In this document: piece after piece, positions 11,561 through 23,240 of the stretch
How positions within the stretch are numbered: the stretch's first letter is position 1
Layout: each line of letters begins with the position of its first letter
NCBI RefSeq assembly: GCF_032884065.1
Contig: NC_088879.1
Coordinates: 24,352,038 to 24,416,037 of the forward strand
Length of the DNA stretch: 64,000 nt
Reading direction: 5' to 3'
Source of the DNA: Artemia franciscana
Lineage: Eukaryota; Arthropoda; Branchiopoda; Anostraca; Artemiidae
Program-made: the position numbers and the translations under genes
Notes under the pieces: generated by a model
What the model saw: the letters and a program-made list of their open reading frames with translations, nothing else
Told to the model about the DNA's origin: nothing
Database searches by the model: none

Positions 11561-12700
11561 TTTTTTAATCCACATTTAGGTTAAGTTTCAGAGAAGGTTG
11601 AGGAGAATGCGGAAATTAATGAAAACACTATTAAACGCATTTGGGTTGTCAAAACGGCGCATCTGCAATATCTAAGGAACGACTAATGGTGTTTAGTTGA
11701 TTATTTAAGGTAATTTTGTTGGGATGTTGAACTAACTCAAACGATACCGGGTGCATCCAGGTTGTTAAAATTATATGGACAAATTATAAAATTATTGGAG
11801 CTACTTGTCCCTAAGGTTTTTATTACGTGCACATGGGTCTTACGCAAAACTAAAGTGCACCGCAACGGTACAATGCACCTGTATTGGATTGTTTACTTCA
11901 GGATCTGTCTGGTTGTTACACAAAAGGTTTTTTTTTCTGAAAGATTCAGGTTGGCCCCGCTTGTTACGCAGTAGGGGGATTGTTTACTTTTGCAAATTTT
12001 TTTGGTTATTACGTAATAGAGTTTACTTATGCAAACGGATGTAGGTGCTTTTACGTAATCGGGGATGTTTACTTATGCAAATGATTCCTTTGGATGGTAC
12101 GTAGTAAAACATGCTAGAGTCCGCTTGTCAAGCAGGGAAGTTCCGGTAACGCAGACACTATATTACAAATGCAAAAGATTTCTTTGGTTTTTACACCATT
12201 GGTTTGGCTGGTTGATTTCATTGGATTTTCTTTCTTAAAAATATTTAGGAGGCCCGCCAAATCAGGATTTCTACGGTTGTTATGTAATGGGTTTGCTTGT
12301 TACATGATGGTTTTTCTGAACCTTTAAAAAACCTTCAGGGCCCTGCCAAATTTGGATTGCATTGGTTGTTATGTAATAGGGTATGTTTTGCATATGCAAA
12401 TGATTTCTTTGCTTGTTGTGTAATTGGGTTTGGCTGCTACGTAATAAGACTTCTTAGAGTCCGCTAGTCAAGCAGAAATCTCCGATTGTAGATGAGGGGG
12501 GCACGCACGTGGGTGTTAAACAATGACGGTTCACACGTTGGATGTTACGTAGTCTTGCGTGACTTGATATATTTATTGGGGGTCACTTAATCTGGCATGA
12601 CTTGGTAGATTCACTGGGAATGTCGTAATGACAGTACACAGGTAGGGTTTTACGTAATGACGATGAACAAGCGGGGTATTACATAATGCTTTAAGAGATT
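11561..12700 (+). repeat. Degenerate repeats around TTACGTAAT and TTTACTTATGCAAA
   Basis: From about 11880 to 12660 the phrases GTTTACTTNTGCAAATG, GATTTCTTTGGTTGTTACG and TACGTAAT recur irregularly. Two copies of a CTAGAGTCCGCTTGTCAAGCAG-like phrase lie about 340 bases apart (12112 and 12453). The open frames at 11762 and 11805 overlap this repeat and have no recognisable domain. Confidence 0.5.
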
Positions 12701-12870
12701 TTTCTTCAAGATTTCGTTTTTCTTAAGGATTTACTTTTTTCTTTCAACGTGTTTTTTTTCTTTGGGATTTTAAATTCTGTCAAGTTGTTTTTTTGGGATT
12801 TCATTTTCTTTCAAGGCGTTTTTTTTCAGGATTTCATTTTCCTTTCATGATTTTTTTTCAAGGAACCTTT
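12700..12870 (+). repeat. T-rich low-complexity repeat
   Basis: Four or five repeats of a GATTTCATTTTCTTTCAAGG-like unit with long T runs. Confidence 0.6.
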
Positions 12871-13440
12871 ATAGTCTAAAGACTTTTGTCTGCATTAGGA
12901 TTTGAAAAGTGATTTTCCCTCAAGGGAATGGATCGCTGGACAGGTGGACTATCAAACCGTCATTATTTAGGCATACTTTCTGCGTTGATAACCTATTCGA
13001 CGCAAGCTGAAACCCCTTGTGCCACTTACAAGAACGATTAAATTGTTCGCATGTTTCCAACCCTTACTGTTATGAGAGCACAAGCATCCCAATACTATTG
13101 ATTTTTGCTCTATTACATGTATCTGCCTATTACAGCATTATTAATTTTCTAAGGCTACCTAGACAGGTTAAGTTAGATGTTATATCTGTGAGATGTTACA
13201 AAGCATTTGCTCTAGATATTTCATTGCGCAAATGATTACGGTTTGAAGATTCGTCCTGGAACAAAAAATCTAAAGAATTAAAGATTTTTTACATACAAAT
13301 TTTATTAATGAAACAAATTTACAAGCATTCTTAAAACACAGAAGAAGTAATTCAAAAATCAACAAAAGGAAAAACAGAACTTGAAAAAATCTTACAAAGG
13401 ATAAAATATAAGCAAAGAACCATGAATTAAAGAAAGGCAG
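12871..13440. other. No recognised feature
   Basis: AT-rich. A 72-codon open frame at 13017-13235 has no recognisable motif and is not supported as a gene. Confidence 0.45.
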
Positions 13441-14250
13441 GGGGAATAGAAACTAGTTCCAGGGAGGAAGGATTGTTATTAGAGGTAAATTTAAGCCATT
13501 TGATGAGGTATATCTGAGAGACCTTTGTGAAAATGAATCGTTTTTTTTGCTCTATTAGACACACCTGCTAAAAGAGACACATTTTTGCATTCGGTTATTC
13601 ACGAGCGGTTCTAATGAGAATACAACGTTTCTTAGAACAAAAAATATGCATATTTTACGCCACCATGACTATATATGGCTTGCGTACCCCCTAGCAACCG
13701 ATTTCAGAAGCGAAGATTGTTATTAGGGATAAATTTAAGCCATTTTGAGAGTTTTTTACGAGAGATTTAATGAAAATGCCACGTTTCTTTGAACCAACAC
13801 TATGCATTGCCATCGTGACAATATATGGCTGGCCCACCACGCTGCAAGTAATTCTAGAGGGTTGGCGCTTCTTATTTTAGATAAATTTAATAACCATTAA
13901 GAGTTATTTCTGAGAGGCCTTCAGGAAAATGCTGTGTTTCTTTGAGCAAAGGCTATGTATATACAATTCACCGCTGCAATATTTGGCTACCCAGCCTAGC
14001 AAGCAATTACAGAGGGAGAGGAATATTATTAGAGATAAATTTAAGCCATATTAAGAGATATTTCTGGGAGCTTTTACTAAAATACCCCGTTTTTTTGACT
14101 GGGTGCTAGATTTCAGTCGCCCTTCCATCGAAAAAATTCTTTTAACATTTCTCAGCTTAAGTTTAAGCTGTAAAAAGTCTTAGTCAAAGGTAATTCACGC
14201 CACTATGGCTATATATGGGTAGCCCATTGCATCCCTGTGATACATCTTAT
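13440..14250 (+). repeat. Tandem repeat, four units of about 160-240 bp
   Basis: A core phrase close to TTATTAGAGATAAATTTAAG begins near 13475, 13710, 13872 and 14028. Each is followed by an AGAGANNTTTNTGAGAG-like phrase and then a CACCATGACTATATATGGCT-like phrase. The first unit is longer through inserted sequence, and the array decays towards 14250. Confidence 0.75.
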
Positions 14251-14764
14251 CACCCGTATGGCATTTTCAACCTTTCACTGACTTTGGGATTTCTTTTGAG
14301 GCTGCTCCATGGTAATATATGGTGGAAAATTGACAATAGCTAGTTTACTGAAATTTTCCGAACAGCATCAACTGTTCATTGGAAAGATAAATACTCACAT
14401 CTCATTTAAAAGGTGAAGATGAAACATTTTAAGAAAGTGCGTGTATATGATAAAGCTATCGTAGCAGTAAATGCTGACATAGAGAAATATTTGAACTTCG
14501 AAACATGCATGAATGGGGATCTTATTGGAAACGTATCCATGCGTTACCATAACAGCAAGCAGTTAACTTCCATTGGAGATTCAGAACTCCAGAGTTGATA
14601 ACAAGCAAAAAAAATTCTGACCTAAAAGATTTTAGTTGATGACGAAGGCCAACTTGTTATTACTGCTATTTATAACATGTTTCCAATTGTTCGTTCCTTT
14701 CACCATCTTTCTGGCATTAGAATTCAAAAGAAGACCAAAAGAAGACAGGCCTACTCCACCACTA
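14251..14764. other. No recognised feature; one 61-codon open frame
   Basis: The open frame at 14413-14598 (+) starts MKMKHFKKVRVYDK and has no domain I recognise. There is no context supporting a gene. Otherwise ordinary AT-rich sequence. Confidence 0.35.
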
Positions 14765-15625
14765 ATTTGTTTTCCTATATCTTATCCACGTGCTCCTTAA
14801 GACGAAGTCCATCAAAATTATCCATATAAAGGGGGATACGTCACAACCCAGCTTAACTCCTAATTTAATACAAAATCAGTTGCTAACCTCTTTTCCAACC
14901 TTAACCGCAACAGGATTATTCTCGTACATAGCACAAAACACTTTTAATGTATTTTTCTGGTATACCATATAAAGATAAGACCTTCAGTAAAGCTCTTCTA
15001 TCAACAGAATCGAAAGCTTGTTCATAATAAATAAAACTGAGGACCAAAGATGTTTGACAACGAGGGGAGTCCTTAATTATTAAACCTAAGAGTGAAAACT
15101 TGGTCGACACATCCTCTACCTTTTTTAAAACCACACTGTTCTTCCCTTAAAACTTTGTCTACAGTATCTCTCAGTCTAAAAAGTATTATATTACTAAGTA
15201 ATTTGCTACCAACAGAGACTGACCAGACTAATGTCTCGATAATGACGACATTCACTCTTTTCACCTTTCTTATACAGTGGTTTAGTTAAGGTTTATCTAA
15301 AATCATTAGGTACTTCCCCTTTTTCGAAAATCATATTCATAATCTTCAGGAGCTTATTTATAACCTCAGAGCCACCATATTTAAGAAACTCATTTATCAC
15401 ACTATCAGCACCTGGAGCCTTATCATTTTTTTAATCCTGTTAGTACTGTCGCTAATTCTTCCTCACAAAACCAATCTTCCTTCACATCCAAGGTATTACA
15501 AACTTTTTCATTTTCATTTATATCTTTTCCTGCAACTGTATCTTGGTTTTGCACAGTCTCAAAATTGTCCGCCCATCTTTCTTTAAATTGTTCCTTATCA
15601 CAAAAAAGGGAATACTTAATACAAA
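14765..15625 (-). pseudogene. LINE reverse transcriptase fragment, frameshifted
   Basis: Read on the minus strand from 15625 downwards, the frames give WFCEEELATVL, then LKNDKAPGADSVINEFLKYG, then LLSNIILFRLRDTVDK, REEQCGFKKGRGCVDQ, YEQAFDSVDRRALLKVLSLYGIP, MYENNPVAVKVG and finally GVKLGCDVSPFIWIILMDF. These are the successive early blocks of a non-LTR reverse transcriptase up to the GVKQGCVLSP block. The fragment stops before the YADD catalytic box, so it cannot work. Stops and frameshifts (near 15290, 15073 and 14930) break it. It lies between the two composite B copies. Confidence 0.85.
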
Positions 15626-15699
15626 TATAAAATTCTTCCTTATCACAATTATTATATTAGATAAATTATCTAAATGACTTATCTAAATAATGCTGAACC

Positions 15700-17745
15700 A
15701 AACAGCTCTCTTAAAATTTTGATGGGATGTTTTGGGGTTATAGGCTTGTGGGGGAGGGCTTGGTTGCCCTCTATTCAATTTTGATTCTTAAAAAGGGCAC
15801 TTAAACTTCCGAATTTCCAACCAAATGAACCCCGTTATATCCGAAGTTTATCCGAGCACCCGTTCCATAAAACCTTATATACCCCAGGACACAACTTACA
15901 ACCCTTGCCCCTGGACCCTGGTAAGTTGTGTTTACCCTAAAGGCATTGTCAGATCGTAATTTTTATCGAATGCGTTAGAGGAAAAGAAGGTGTCAGGGAG
16001 GGGGCTAGTTACCCTCCATCACTTTTAACTCTTTACATGGAACTAGAACTTTAAATTTCCAGTCAAATGATCATCCTCCAAAGTTCACACAGCCACCCCT
16101 TCCATTAAAACTTTATATGACCCCGGGTTATTAACTTAAAACCGTTTCCCCCAGACTCCCGGGGAGTTGGGTCAGCCTCAAAGACCTTTCCTTGTGATCT
16201 GTGGAATGTTTTTGAGCAAATTTTTATCTCAAATTTTCTATCGGACAAATTTTGGGGAAGTAGGGCGTGAGAGAGGGGAATAGCTCTCCTCCATTCACTT
16301 AGAATCTTAAAAGGGCACTAGAACTTACGATTTCCATTCCAACGATCCCCCTACAAAGTTTTTACGATATTTCCATAAAAACCCTAAATACCCCTTAGAA
16401 GGGCATAACTTACAACCCTTGCCATGAAGGCTTTTGGGGGGAGGAGGGTCTTCTTTAAAGACATAATTACTGGACCTTTCAACTACAGTGAACATGGTTG
16501 TCTCAAAATTTTGATTGGATGGATTTGGCACAATGATTGGCGTAGGGAAGGGCTGGCTACTCTCCAATCACTTTTGACGTTTAAAACGAGCACGAAAACG
16601 TACCATTTCCAATCAAATGAAATCCTTTCGAAGTTTCTATGACAACTCCTTCTATACCAAAGGCCCTGTTCTAAAACAAACGAATAGTACATTGTGCCCA
16701 CATCGCTCTTTACTTAGCCAGCATTATTACGCAGCCTGTGATAAAACATTTCGCTCATTTAGGGGTTTTTTCACCGTCTACACTAGCCCCATTCATCTCA
16801 GCCCTCATTCTAATTAGCCCCTTTACCACTCAACCCCTGTTTAACTCAAATTTATTTAACTTAAGTCCCATGCAACTTAACCCTCGTCCAGTTCAACGCC
16901 CATTCAACTCGACCTTAATTCAGCCCATCCAACTAGTTATGTTAGCTTGGATGGGGCTGAGTTGAATGGGGATTGAGTGAAATTGAAGTTGAGTTGCATG
17001 AGACTGAATTAAATGGGGTTTAGTTGCACGGTGGTTGAGTTAAATGGGGTAGGTTTTGATAGGGGTTGAGTTGAAGGGGGGCTGACTTACGCAGCTTGAC
17101 CTAAACGAGGGGTGAGTTACATGCGCATTAAAAAAAAATAAAATGTGCATGCACATTAAAAAAAAGTCAAAAATCATGGAAAAGTAGACAAAGTAAAAAA
17201 TAATAGCAAAAAAGTCACTAAATCCTGGGTTTTGAGGAAGGCGGCGAGCAGGACAGCCCATTAATTTAAAGCTGATCCTAGTATTTAGAAGCTTCTTTAT
17301 AAATGTTTAAAAGGATAAATAAGGAGTACAGTTCTTCACTTTTTAAACAAAGACTCTTTGATAGAAGCTGTAGGTTTCAATCGAAGTAAATTAATTGCAA
17401 ATGAGGCGGATAATTGGATCAATTTAGTAAATAAATAAGCTTTTATCGCAAACGAAGCACACGTGGATCAAATTATATAAGGTGCTAAAAGGTCCACGAG
17501 ACCACCTAAACAGCTTATTTTACTAACAGAGTAAGCAAATTTAGTTATTTTGTACATATAGACTGTTCATGAGGTAAAGATGAACATGTCAATACAACCA
17601 TCTGTAGGGCAAGTAAGAATAAATAAATCTTGTTTTGTTGTTGATGTATATACCCTTTTGGGAACCAACGCCCAGGATTTTTCGATTTTTTTTTTATTCG
17701 TTCTTTTTTGAATCCATATTTATTATAAGGAAATATTTCGTGAAT
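15700..17745 (+). mobile_element. Composite repeat B, copy 2
   Basis: Direct, diverged copy of 8812-11560 without the 46-bp array. Same order of blocks: AGCTCTCTTAAAATTTTGAT; CCGTTCCATAAAACCTTATA (15860); ACAACCCTTGCC at 15898 and 16405; TCTATGACAACTCCTTCTAT at 16635; the C-rich to G-rich satellite at 16780-17120; and the right block TGTTTAAAAGGATAAATA near 17305. A short open frame in the right block is interrupted by stops in both copies. Confidence 0.7.
16780..17120. repeat. TCAACTCAACCC-type satellite foldback inside composite B
   Basis: C-rich units (CACTCAACCCCTG, CATTCAACTCGACC) to about 16935, then G-rich units (GGGGCTGAGTTGAATGGGG) to about 17120, with an AACTAGTTATGTTAG junction. 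Confidence 0.7.
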
Positions 17746-17839
17746 ATACAAAGCTAAGAGCCAATCCAGTTCTTTGGTGCTAATACCTCAAGCAATGCCT
17801 CAAACTAGTTATACTGGCTAACTGACCGTTTGTATTAAG

Positions 17840-18035
17840 GCACACACCGTTGCAACCTGTCATTCCACGCAAATTAACGGCCCCGTGTCAATTCTAAATT
17901 CTTGGTTCAACCTGTCTAAGACCATAGGTAGGCGTGCCTTGTTTACCTCTCATTCCATGCAATCTAATAGTCCTATATCAATTTTAAATTCTTGGTCAAC
18001 CTGACTGAGACTCTAGGCAGGCGTGACTTGCTAAA
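17840..18035 (+). repeat. Tandem duplication of about 95 bp
   Basis: CCTGTCATTCCACGCAA ... TCAATTCTAAATTCTTGGTT at 17858 recurs as CCTCTCATTCCATGCAA ... TCAATTTTAAATTCTTGGT at 17945. Each is followed by CAACCTG and an AGGCGTG phrase. Confidence 0.65.
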
Positions 18036-18039
18036 AGAT

Positions 18040-19200
18040 AACAAACAAGTATTGGTCAGTAAGAGAGGCACACTTACTCCCGCCGCTTACCCGTGCCATT
18101 TAACCAAACACTTGGAAAACTATAGCTTCTATGACTATCTTAGCTCTATGACTATCTACCTTAGTTCTACTGGCCCTAGGAATGACGCATTGACGGATAA
18201 TAGATAGACATATCCATCTAACAAATGAACTAACATCATTTTTATACAATCTTAATAATGGGGGCTAATGTCAGAATTGCCTCTCACTCAATTGGAATAT
18301 CTGCCTTGGCTTTTTCTACAAGACTTGATGGCCACAACTATTCAATTTAATTCAAAACAGCCTTTGCTTTATTTAATTTTTTTTATAATTATTAAACAGT
18401 GCTGTTGCTTTTTGATAGCCTTATTTTGAAAAGTCTTGTCAAACCCGATTAAGTAAAACTTTTTTTGGAATATCTGGAACAGTTCCTCTTCGCTGTTTTA
18501 TTTAAACATTTTTGTTACACTATTCTTGACTGAAACTGCTTGAAACTGTAACTGCAACTGTGCAACAATTGGAAATGCAAATGCGACAATTTGTGACAGC
18601 GACTGCAACTATTTGCTACTGCGTCTGCTACTACTTCTACGGCTAGAACTGTTGAACTAAATCAAAAGATTCTAATTGCAACCTGCATGTCAATACGGCA
18701 TAGTGCATCCAGGTTGTCAAAAGGGCTGATCTGCAACAATTTACGAATCGCTAAGTTTGTCAAGTTGGAAAATTTAGGAACTTTAAGGGTTTCAAGTTTA
18801 AACTATCAGATAATGTTGAGGGGTGTTGTCCTAGGTGCAACACTGGTACAAGACATTAGGTACATCCAGATTGTCAAAGAGCGAATCGTGGTATATCTAT
18901 ATTGATCTCAGGAACTGCTATAGGTATAAAATCGAAACTTTCAGGGAATGTCAAGGGAGATATTAAAAGACACTAAATGAATTCAGGCTACAAAAATGGG
19001 ATACCCTCAATAAATGAAGAACATTTAGGGAAGGGTATTAAGCTGAAAACTTCAAGGAATATTGAGGAGGACGTTGAACTTTGAAACAGTATGTCCATCC
19101 CGGTTGTCAAACGGGTGTAGCTGTTTTATCTCAGGAAAGGCTAAGATTATAAACCTGGAACTTTCAGATAACTCACCAGAAATAATACCAATAGTAAGTA
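18040..19200 (+). repeat. Weak dispersed repeats around GCATCCAGGTTGTCAAA
   Basis: The phrase occurs near 18706, in related forms at 18862 and 19090, and earlier near 11640-11760. 18530-18650 is a C/T/G-rich imperfect repeat of AACTGCAACTG. Otherwise no gene or element can be supported. Confidence 0.4.
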
Positions 19201-19870
19201 GTAAACAATCATAAATTGCAAAAAATACACTTTAGTATTACTCAAAAAGGGATAAATTTGTATACTGTAAAAAGTGGCCTTAATCGGTTTACTTTTACTG
19301 TACAGAAACTCATATTGTTTTGTGTTTTCAGGAAAGCTCTTGTTTTCTATAATCTTTCAAATATAGTAAATATGACTATTTGGTTTATTTGTGCTAGCGT
19401 TATTGGTATATGTTAAATAGACTGTGAAGCAATAACTTTTGTTCGTTTTAAGTTTCAACTTCGCCCTTTAATTCCTTCAAAAACTTTTGTTTTTAAATTA
19501 AACTTTGCCCGTTTTAAACTTAAATCTAATACAGAAGCAACACTGGAATAATCTTTTTAAATTGTTTTTCGAGGAAGGGGGAACAGCGCCCTCATATACG
19601 AAATAGTCCTTGTTCCTTTTAAGTTTTAATATCGCTCCTTACTTTCAGTTGAAAAAAATTATTCAGTTTCTGATCGTTTTTCAAATAATACCAAGAAATC
19701 CATGCTACACAAAATGGTGTGCACGATTTTTAAAGGTGGGCAACCTCGACCGTTAGAAAAGAGTTACTATTTTTCTAATGAAGATTTTTAAGGTTTTCAA
19801 AACCTAAGCAAAGTTCTGGTACATCTAACCTATTTCACTATACATCCCCTTTCCCCCTGATAAACCCCGA
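19200..19870 (+). mobile_element. Partial copy of the TIR element seen at 33100-33990
   Basis: GTATACTGTAAAAAGTGGCC near 19260 is the diverged reverse complement of the segment at about 33285-33330. TTTTCAGGAAAGCTCTTG to TTTTGTTCGTTTTAAGTTTC (19326-19456) matches 33825-33960 directly. 19670-19830 is an inverted, diverged copy of 32790-32945 (AAACCTAAGCAAAGTTCTGG). No coding potential. Confidence 0.6.
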
Positions 19871-20085
19871 AAAACATTAGACACACAGGTATGGAATAGC
19901 AATAAAAAAAAAGTTGGAAAGTAACCTGCAACCAGAAAAATATCGCAGGAAAGAAAAAGGCTAATAGGTTCTTAGTGCTATGATTTCTGTATATACATCA
20001 TAAATAGTTTTCTTCTGTCTATTATAAAAGGAAATCATATCTATATATATAAAAATAAGTTGTTTGTTTGTGTGTGTTTGTTGAC

Positions 20086-20187
20086 TGACGTCATGTTTGT
20101 GTGTCGACTGACGTCATGTTTGTCGACTGACGTCATTATAAGGATTCAGAATTATGTCGTCATGAAGTTGTTTGTCGACTGACGTCA
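20086..20187 (+). promoter_or_regulatory. Cluster of TGACGTCA octamers in the Helitron 5' end
   Basis: Perfect TGACGTCA palindromes at 20086, 20109, 20128 and 20180. Further ones lie at 20854, 20877 and 22427, in the matching position of the other Helitron 5' ends. TGACGTCA is the consensus CREB/ATF binding site. Whether it acts as promoter or enhancer here is inference. It could simply be a tandem repeat of GTCGACTGACGTCATGTTT. Confidence 0.4.
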
Positions 20188-20204
20188 TGTTTGTCGACTG
20201 ACGA

Positions 20205-20457
20205 AATTACAGACCGGGACACCAGGACACAAATGACGACCGGGACACCAGGACACAAATGACGACCGGGACACAGGGAATATAAATGACGACCGGGACA
20301 CTCAAAGAGAAATTACAGACTGGGACACCGGGACACAAATAACGACCGGGACACAGGGAATATAAATGACGACCGGGACACAGGGACACAACAACAAAGG
20401 GGATGCTGGGGGCCACAGGGGGGATACATAAATGACGACCGGGACACAGGGAATGTT
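20205..20457 (+). repeat. GACCGGGACAC minisatellite in Helitron copy 1
   Basis: Variants of AATGACGACCGGGACACAGG repeat irregularly every 25-30 bases. Homologous tracts are at 21715-21990, 23285-23335 and 23512-23820. The proline- and cysteine-rich open frames on the minus strand (SLCPGRHLYS type) are translations of this repeat, not genes. Confidence 0.85.
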
Positions 20458-20651
20458 CGATTAGCAATCACCATCAACAAAGCTCGAGGGCAATCATTAG
20501 AATAATGAGGTATAGATCTGAATACGGATTGTTTTTCCCATGGACAATTATATGTTGCATTTTCAAGATTCGGTAAACCTGACAATCTATTTATATGCAC
20601 AGACAATGGGACAGGGAAGAATGCTGTATAATCGCAAGTTTTACGTAGTTA
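20458..20651 (+). pseudogene. Helitron Rep-helicase C-terminal remnant, copy 1
   Basis: Frame from 20458 reads RLAITINKARGQSLE, two stops (TAA TGA), then [20 protein letters not shown] and [19 protein letters not shown] before a stop. This is the final block of the Pif1-like superfamily 1 helicase of Helitrons. The TINKAQGQS and LYVACSR motifs belong to helicase motifs V-VI. The TGA is shared with the two other copies, the TAA is private. There is no upstream helicase or Rep domain. Confidence 0.88.
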
Positions 20652-20660
20652 AAAACATAT

Positions 20661-20821
<161 letters not shown>

Positions 20822-20985
20822 GTTGTCTGTGGATCTGTGGATCGTGGATCAGGTGACGTCATGTTTCTGTGTCGGCTGACGTCATGAAATTAGTTGTCGT
20901 CATTTTTGTTATGACGATGCTTAGTATATTGTAAAACACATTAATTTGGTTAATAATATACCATTTAAAACACCAAAATGAACAT

Positions 20986-21060
20986 GCTGGAGTAGTCACT
21001 CGGTGAGAGAGGGTGTCAGAACGGAGAATGAAGGTCCCAGGTTCAAATCCTGGCTAGGCT
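20986..21060 (+). pseudogene. tRNA-like segment inside Helitron copy 2
   Basis: The 3' half has a good T arm, CCAGG-TTCAAAT-CCTGG, containing a B-box. The 5' half resembles an A-box region (AGTCACTCGGTGAGAG). The acceptor halves (GCTGGAG and CTAGGCT) pair poorly, and the anticodon arm is unclear. It is best seen as a tRNA-derived SINE head or decayed tRNA carried by the Helitron. The A-rich tract that follows could be an expanded SINE tail. Confidence 0.45.
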
Positions 21061-21675
21061 AAAAAAGGTAAAAAACTAAAAACTAAAAAAAAACTGAAAA
21101 AACTAAAAAAAGGCAAAAACTACAAAAAAAATAAAAACTAATAAAAAAATAAAACAGCCGAAAAACTAAAAAAACTAAAGAAACTAAAAAAAGGAAAAAA
21201 CTTAAAAAACTAAAAACTAAAAAAAAACTAAAAAAAAAGGAAAAAACTGAAAAATAGAAGAGAAAAAGAAAACTAATAAAATTAAAAATAAACATAAAAA
21301 AAAAGATAAAAACTAAAAATAAAGTAAAAAGAAAAAACGAAAAAAAAATAAAAAAGCTAAAAAAAAGGTAAAAACCAATAAAAAACTAAAAAGAAAAAAG
21401 GTGAAAAACTAAAAAAAAATTTAATCTAAAAAACTAAAAAAAACTAAAAAGGTAAAAACTAAAAGAACTAAAAAAGAAAAAAAAACTAAAAAAAGGAAAA
21501 AAACTGAAAAATAAAGGAGAAAAAGAAAACTAAAAAAATATAAATAAAAGTAAAAAAACTAAAAAGATAAAAACTTAAAAAAAAAACTAAAAAGAAAAAG
21601 AAAGAAACTAAAAAACCTAAAAAAAGGTCAAAACCAATAAAAAAAAACTAAAAGGAAAAAAAGGGAAAAAATTAA
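21061..21675 (+). repeat. A-rich CTAAAAA/GGTAAAAA tract
   Basis: About 600 bases of AAAACTAAAAAAGGTAAAAA-type sequence, almost without T runs. Related tracts are at 22470-22800, 22910-23235, 23340-23500 and 24640-24735. Low complexity; T-rich minus-strand frames are artefacts. Confidence 0.9.
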
Positions 21676-21999
21676 AAATTTATTTCATCATATACCAATT
21701 CAAAAACGAATGTATACCGGGATGACGACCGGAACACAGGGAATATAAATGACACAACTACAACGGGGACGCCGGGGGCACAGGGGGATATAAATGACGA
21801 CCGGGACACCGGGACACAAGGAATATAAATGACGCCCGGGACGCTCAAAGAGAAATCACAGACTGGGACACCGGGACACAAATGACGACCGGGACACAGG
21901 GAATATAAATGACGACCGGGACACAGGGACATAACTACAAAGGGGACGCCAGGGTGCACAGGGGGATATATAAATGACGATGGCGACTCAGGGAATGGT

Positions 22000-22181
22000 C
22001 GATTAGCAATCACCATCAACAAAGCTCAAGGGCAATCATTAGAATCATGAGGTATAGATCTGAATACGGATTGTTTTCCCATGGACCATTGTATGTTGCA
22101 TGTTCAAGAGTCGGTAAACCTGACAATCTATTTATATGCACAGACAATGGGACAGCAAAGAATGTTGTATATATAAGTTTT
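22000..22181 (+). pseudogene. Helitron helicase C-terminal remnant, copy 2
   Basis: RLAITINKAQGQSLES, then TGA, then GIDLNTDCF, then a one-base deletion in the T-run before CCCATGG. The remainder is readable in the shifted frame ([28 protein letters not shown]). It shares the TGA with copies 1 and 3 and the frameshift with copy 3 only. Confidence 0.88.
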
Positions 22182-22189
22182 TAGTATAA

Positions 22190-22378
<189 letters not shown>

Positions 22379-23240
22379 TCTATATATATAAAAATAAGTT
22401 GTCTGTGGATCTGTGGATGGATCAGGTGACGTCATGTTTGTTCGCATATGACGTCTGAATTATTTCACACTAATACAAAAGAAGAAAAAAACTAAAAAAA
22501 GTAAAAACTACAAAAAAAACTAAAAAGAAAAAAAAACTAAAAAAGCTAAAAAACTAAAAAAAACTAAAAAAAGGTAAAAATCTAATAACTAAAAAAAAAC
22601 TGAAAAAATTAAAAAAAAGGCAAAAACTACAAAAAAAATAAAAACTAATAAAAAAACTAAAAAAGCTAAAAAACTAAAAAAACTAAAAAAAACTAAAAAA
22701 AGGTAAAAAACTAAAAAAAACTAAAAACTAAAAAAGAAAAAAACTAAAAAAAAGGAAAAAACTGAAAAATAAAAGAGAAAAAGAAAACTAAAAAAATATG
22801 AATAAATATATATAAAAATAAGTTGTTTGTGGGTTATGTCTGTCTGTCTGTCTGTCGAGTGACGTCGTGTTTGTCCGCATATGACGTCTGAATTATTTCA
22901 CACTAATACAAAAGAAGAAAAAAAACTAAAAAAGGTAAAAACTACAAAAAAAACTAAAAAGAAAAAAAACTAAAAAAGCTAAAAAACTAAAAAAAACTAA
23001 AAAAAGGTAAAAAACTAAAAACTAAAAAAAACTGAAAAAACTAAAAAAAGGCAAAAACTAAAAAAAAACTAAAAACTAATAAAAAAACTAAAAAAGCTAA
23101 AAAACTAAAAAAACTAAAAAAACTAAAAAAAGGTAAAAAACAAAAAAAAACTAAAAACTAAAAAAGAAAAAACTAAAAAAAAAGGAAAAAACTGAAAAAT
23201 AAGAGAAAAAGAAAACTAAAAAAATATTAATAAATATAAA
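22379..23240 (+). mobile_element. Two further Helitron 5' segments with A-rich tracts
   Basis: The first 5' end is at 22379 (TCTATATATATAAAAATAAG), followed by TGACGTCA at 22427, CGCATATGACGTCTGAATTA and an A-rich tract. A second, almost identical 5' segment starts at about 22806 (ATATATAAAAATAAGTTGTT) with the same CGCATATGACGTCTGAATTA (22873) and A-rich tract. The two are a ~430 bp tandem duplication; neither has its own helicase or 3' end. Confidence 0.7.

Larger units (their letters stand above)
20040..20651 (+). mobile_element. Helitron copy 1, 5' end to helicase remnant
   Basis: The 5' end is A/TCTATATATATAAAAATAA, with TC immediately after an A at 20039, as expected for Helitron insertion between A and T. 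Then come a TGACGTCA-rich stretch (20080-20190), a GACCGGGACAC minisatellite (20210-20455) and a decayed helicase tail (20458-20651). The copy runs into an (AT)n tract where its 3' end should be, and the next Helitron 5' end follows at once. Confidence 0.8.

Noticed and set aside
21672-22022. 116- and 152-codon minus-strand frames rich in SLCPGRHLYS (here, 20207-20606 and 23392-23850)
   Set aside because: Antisense reading of the GACCGGGACAC minisatellite next to a plus-strand Helitron helicase remnant; the residue pattern follows the DNA repeat.
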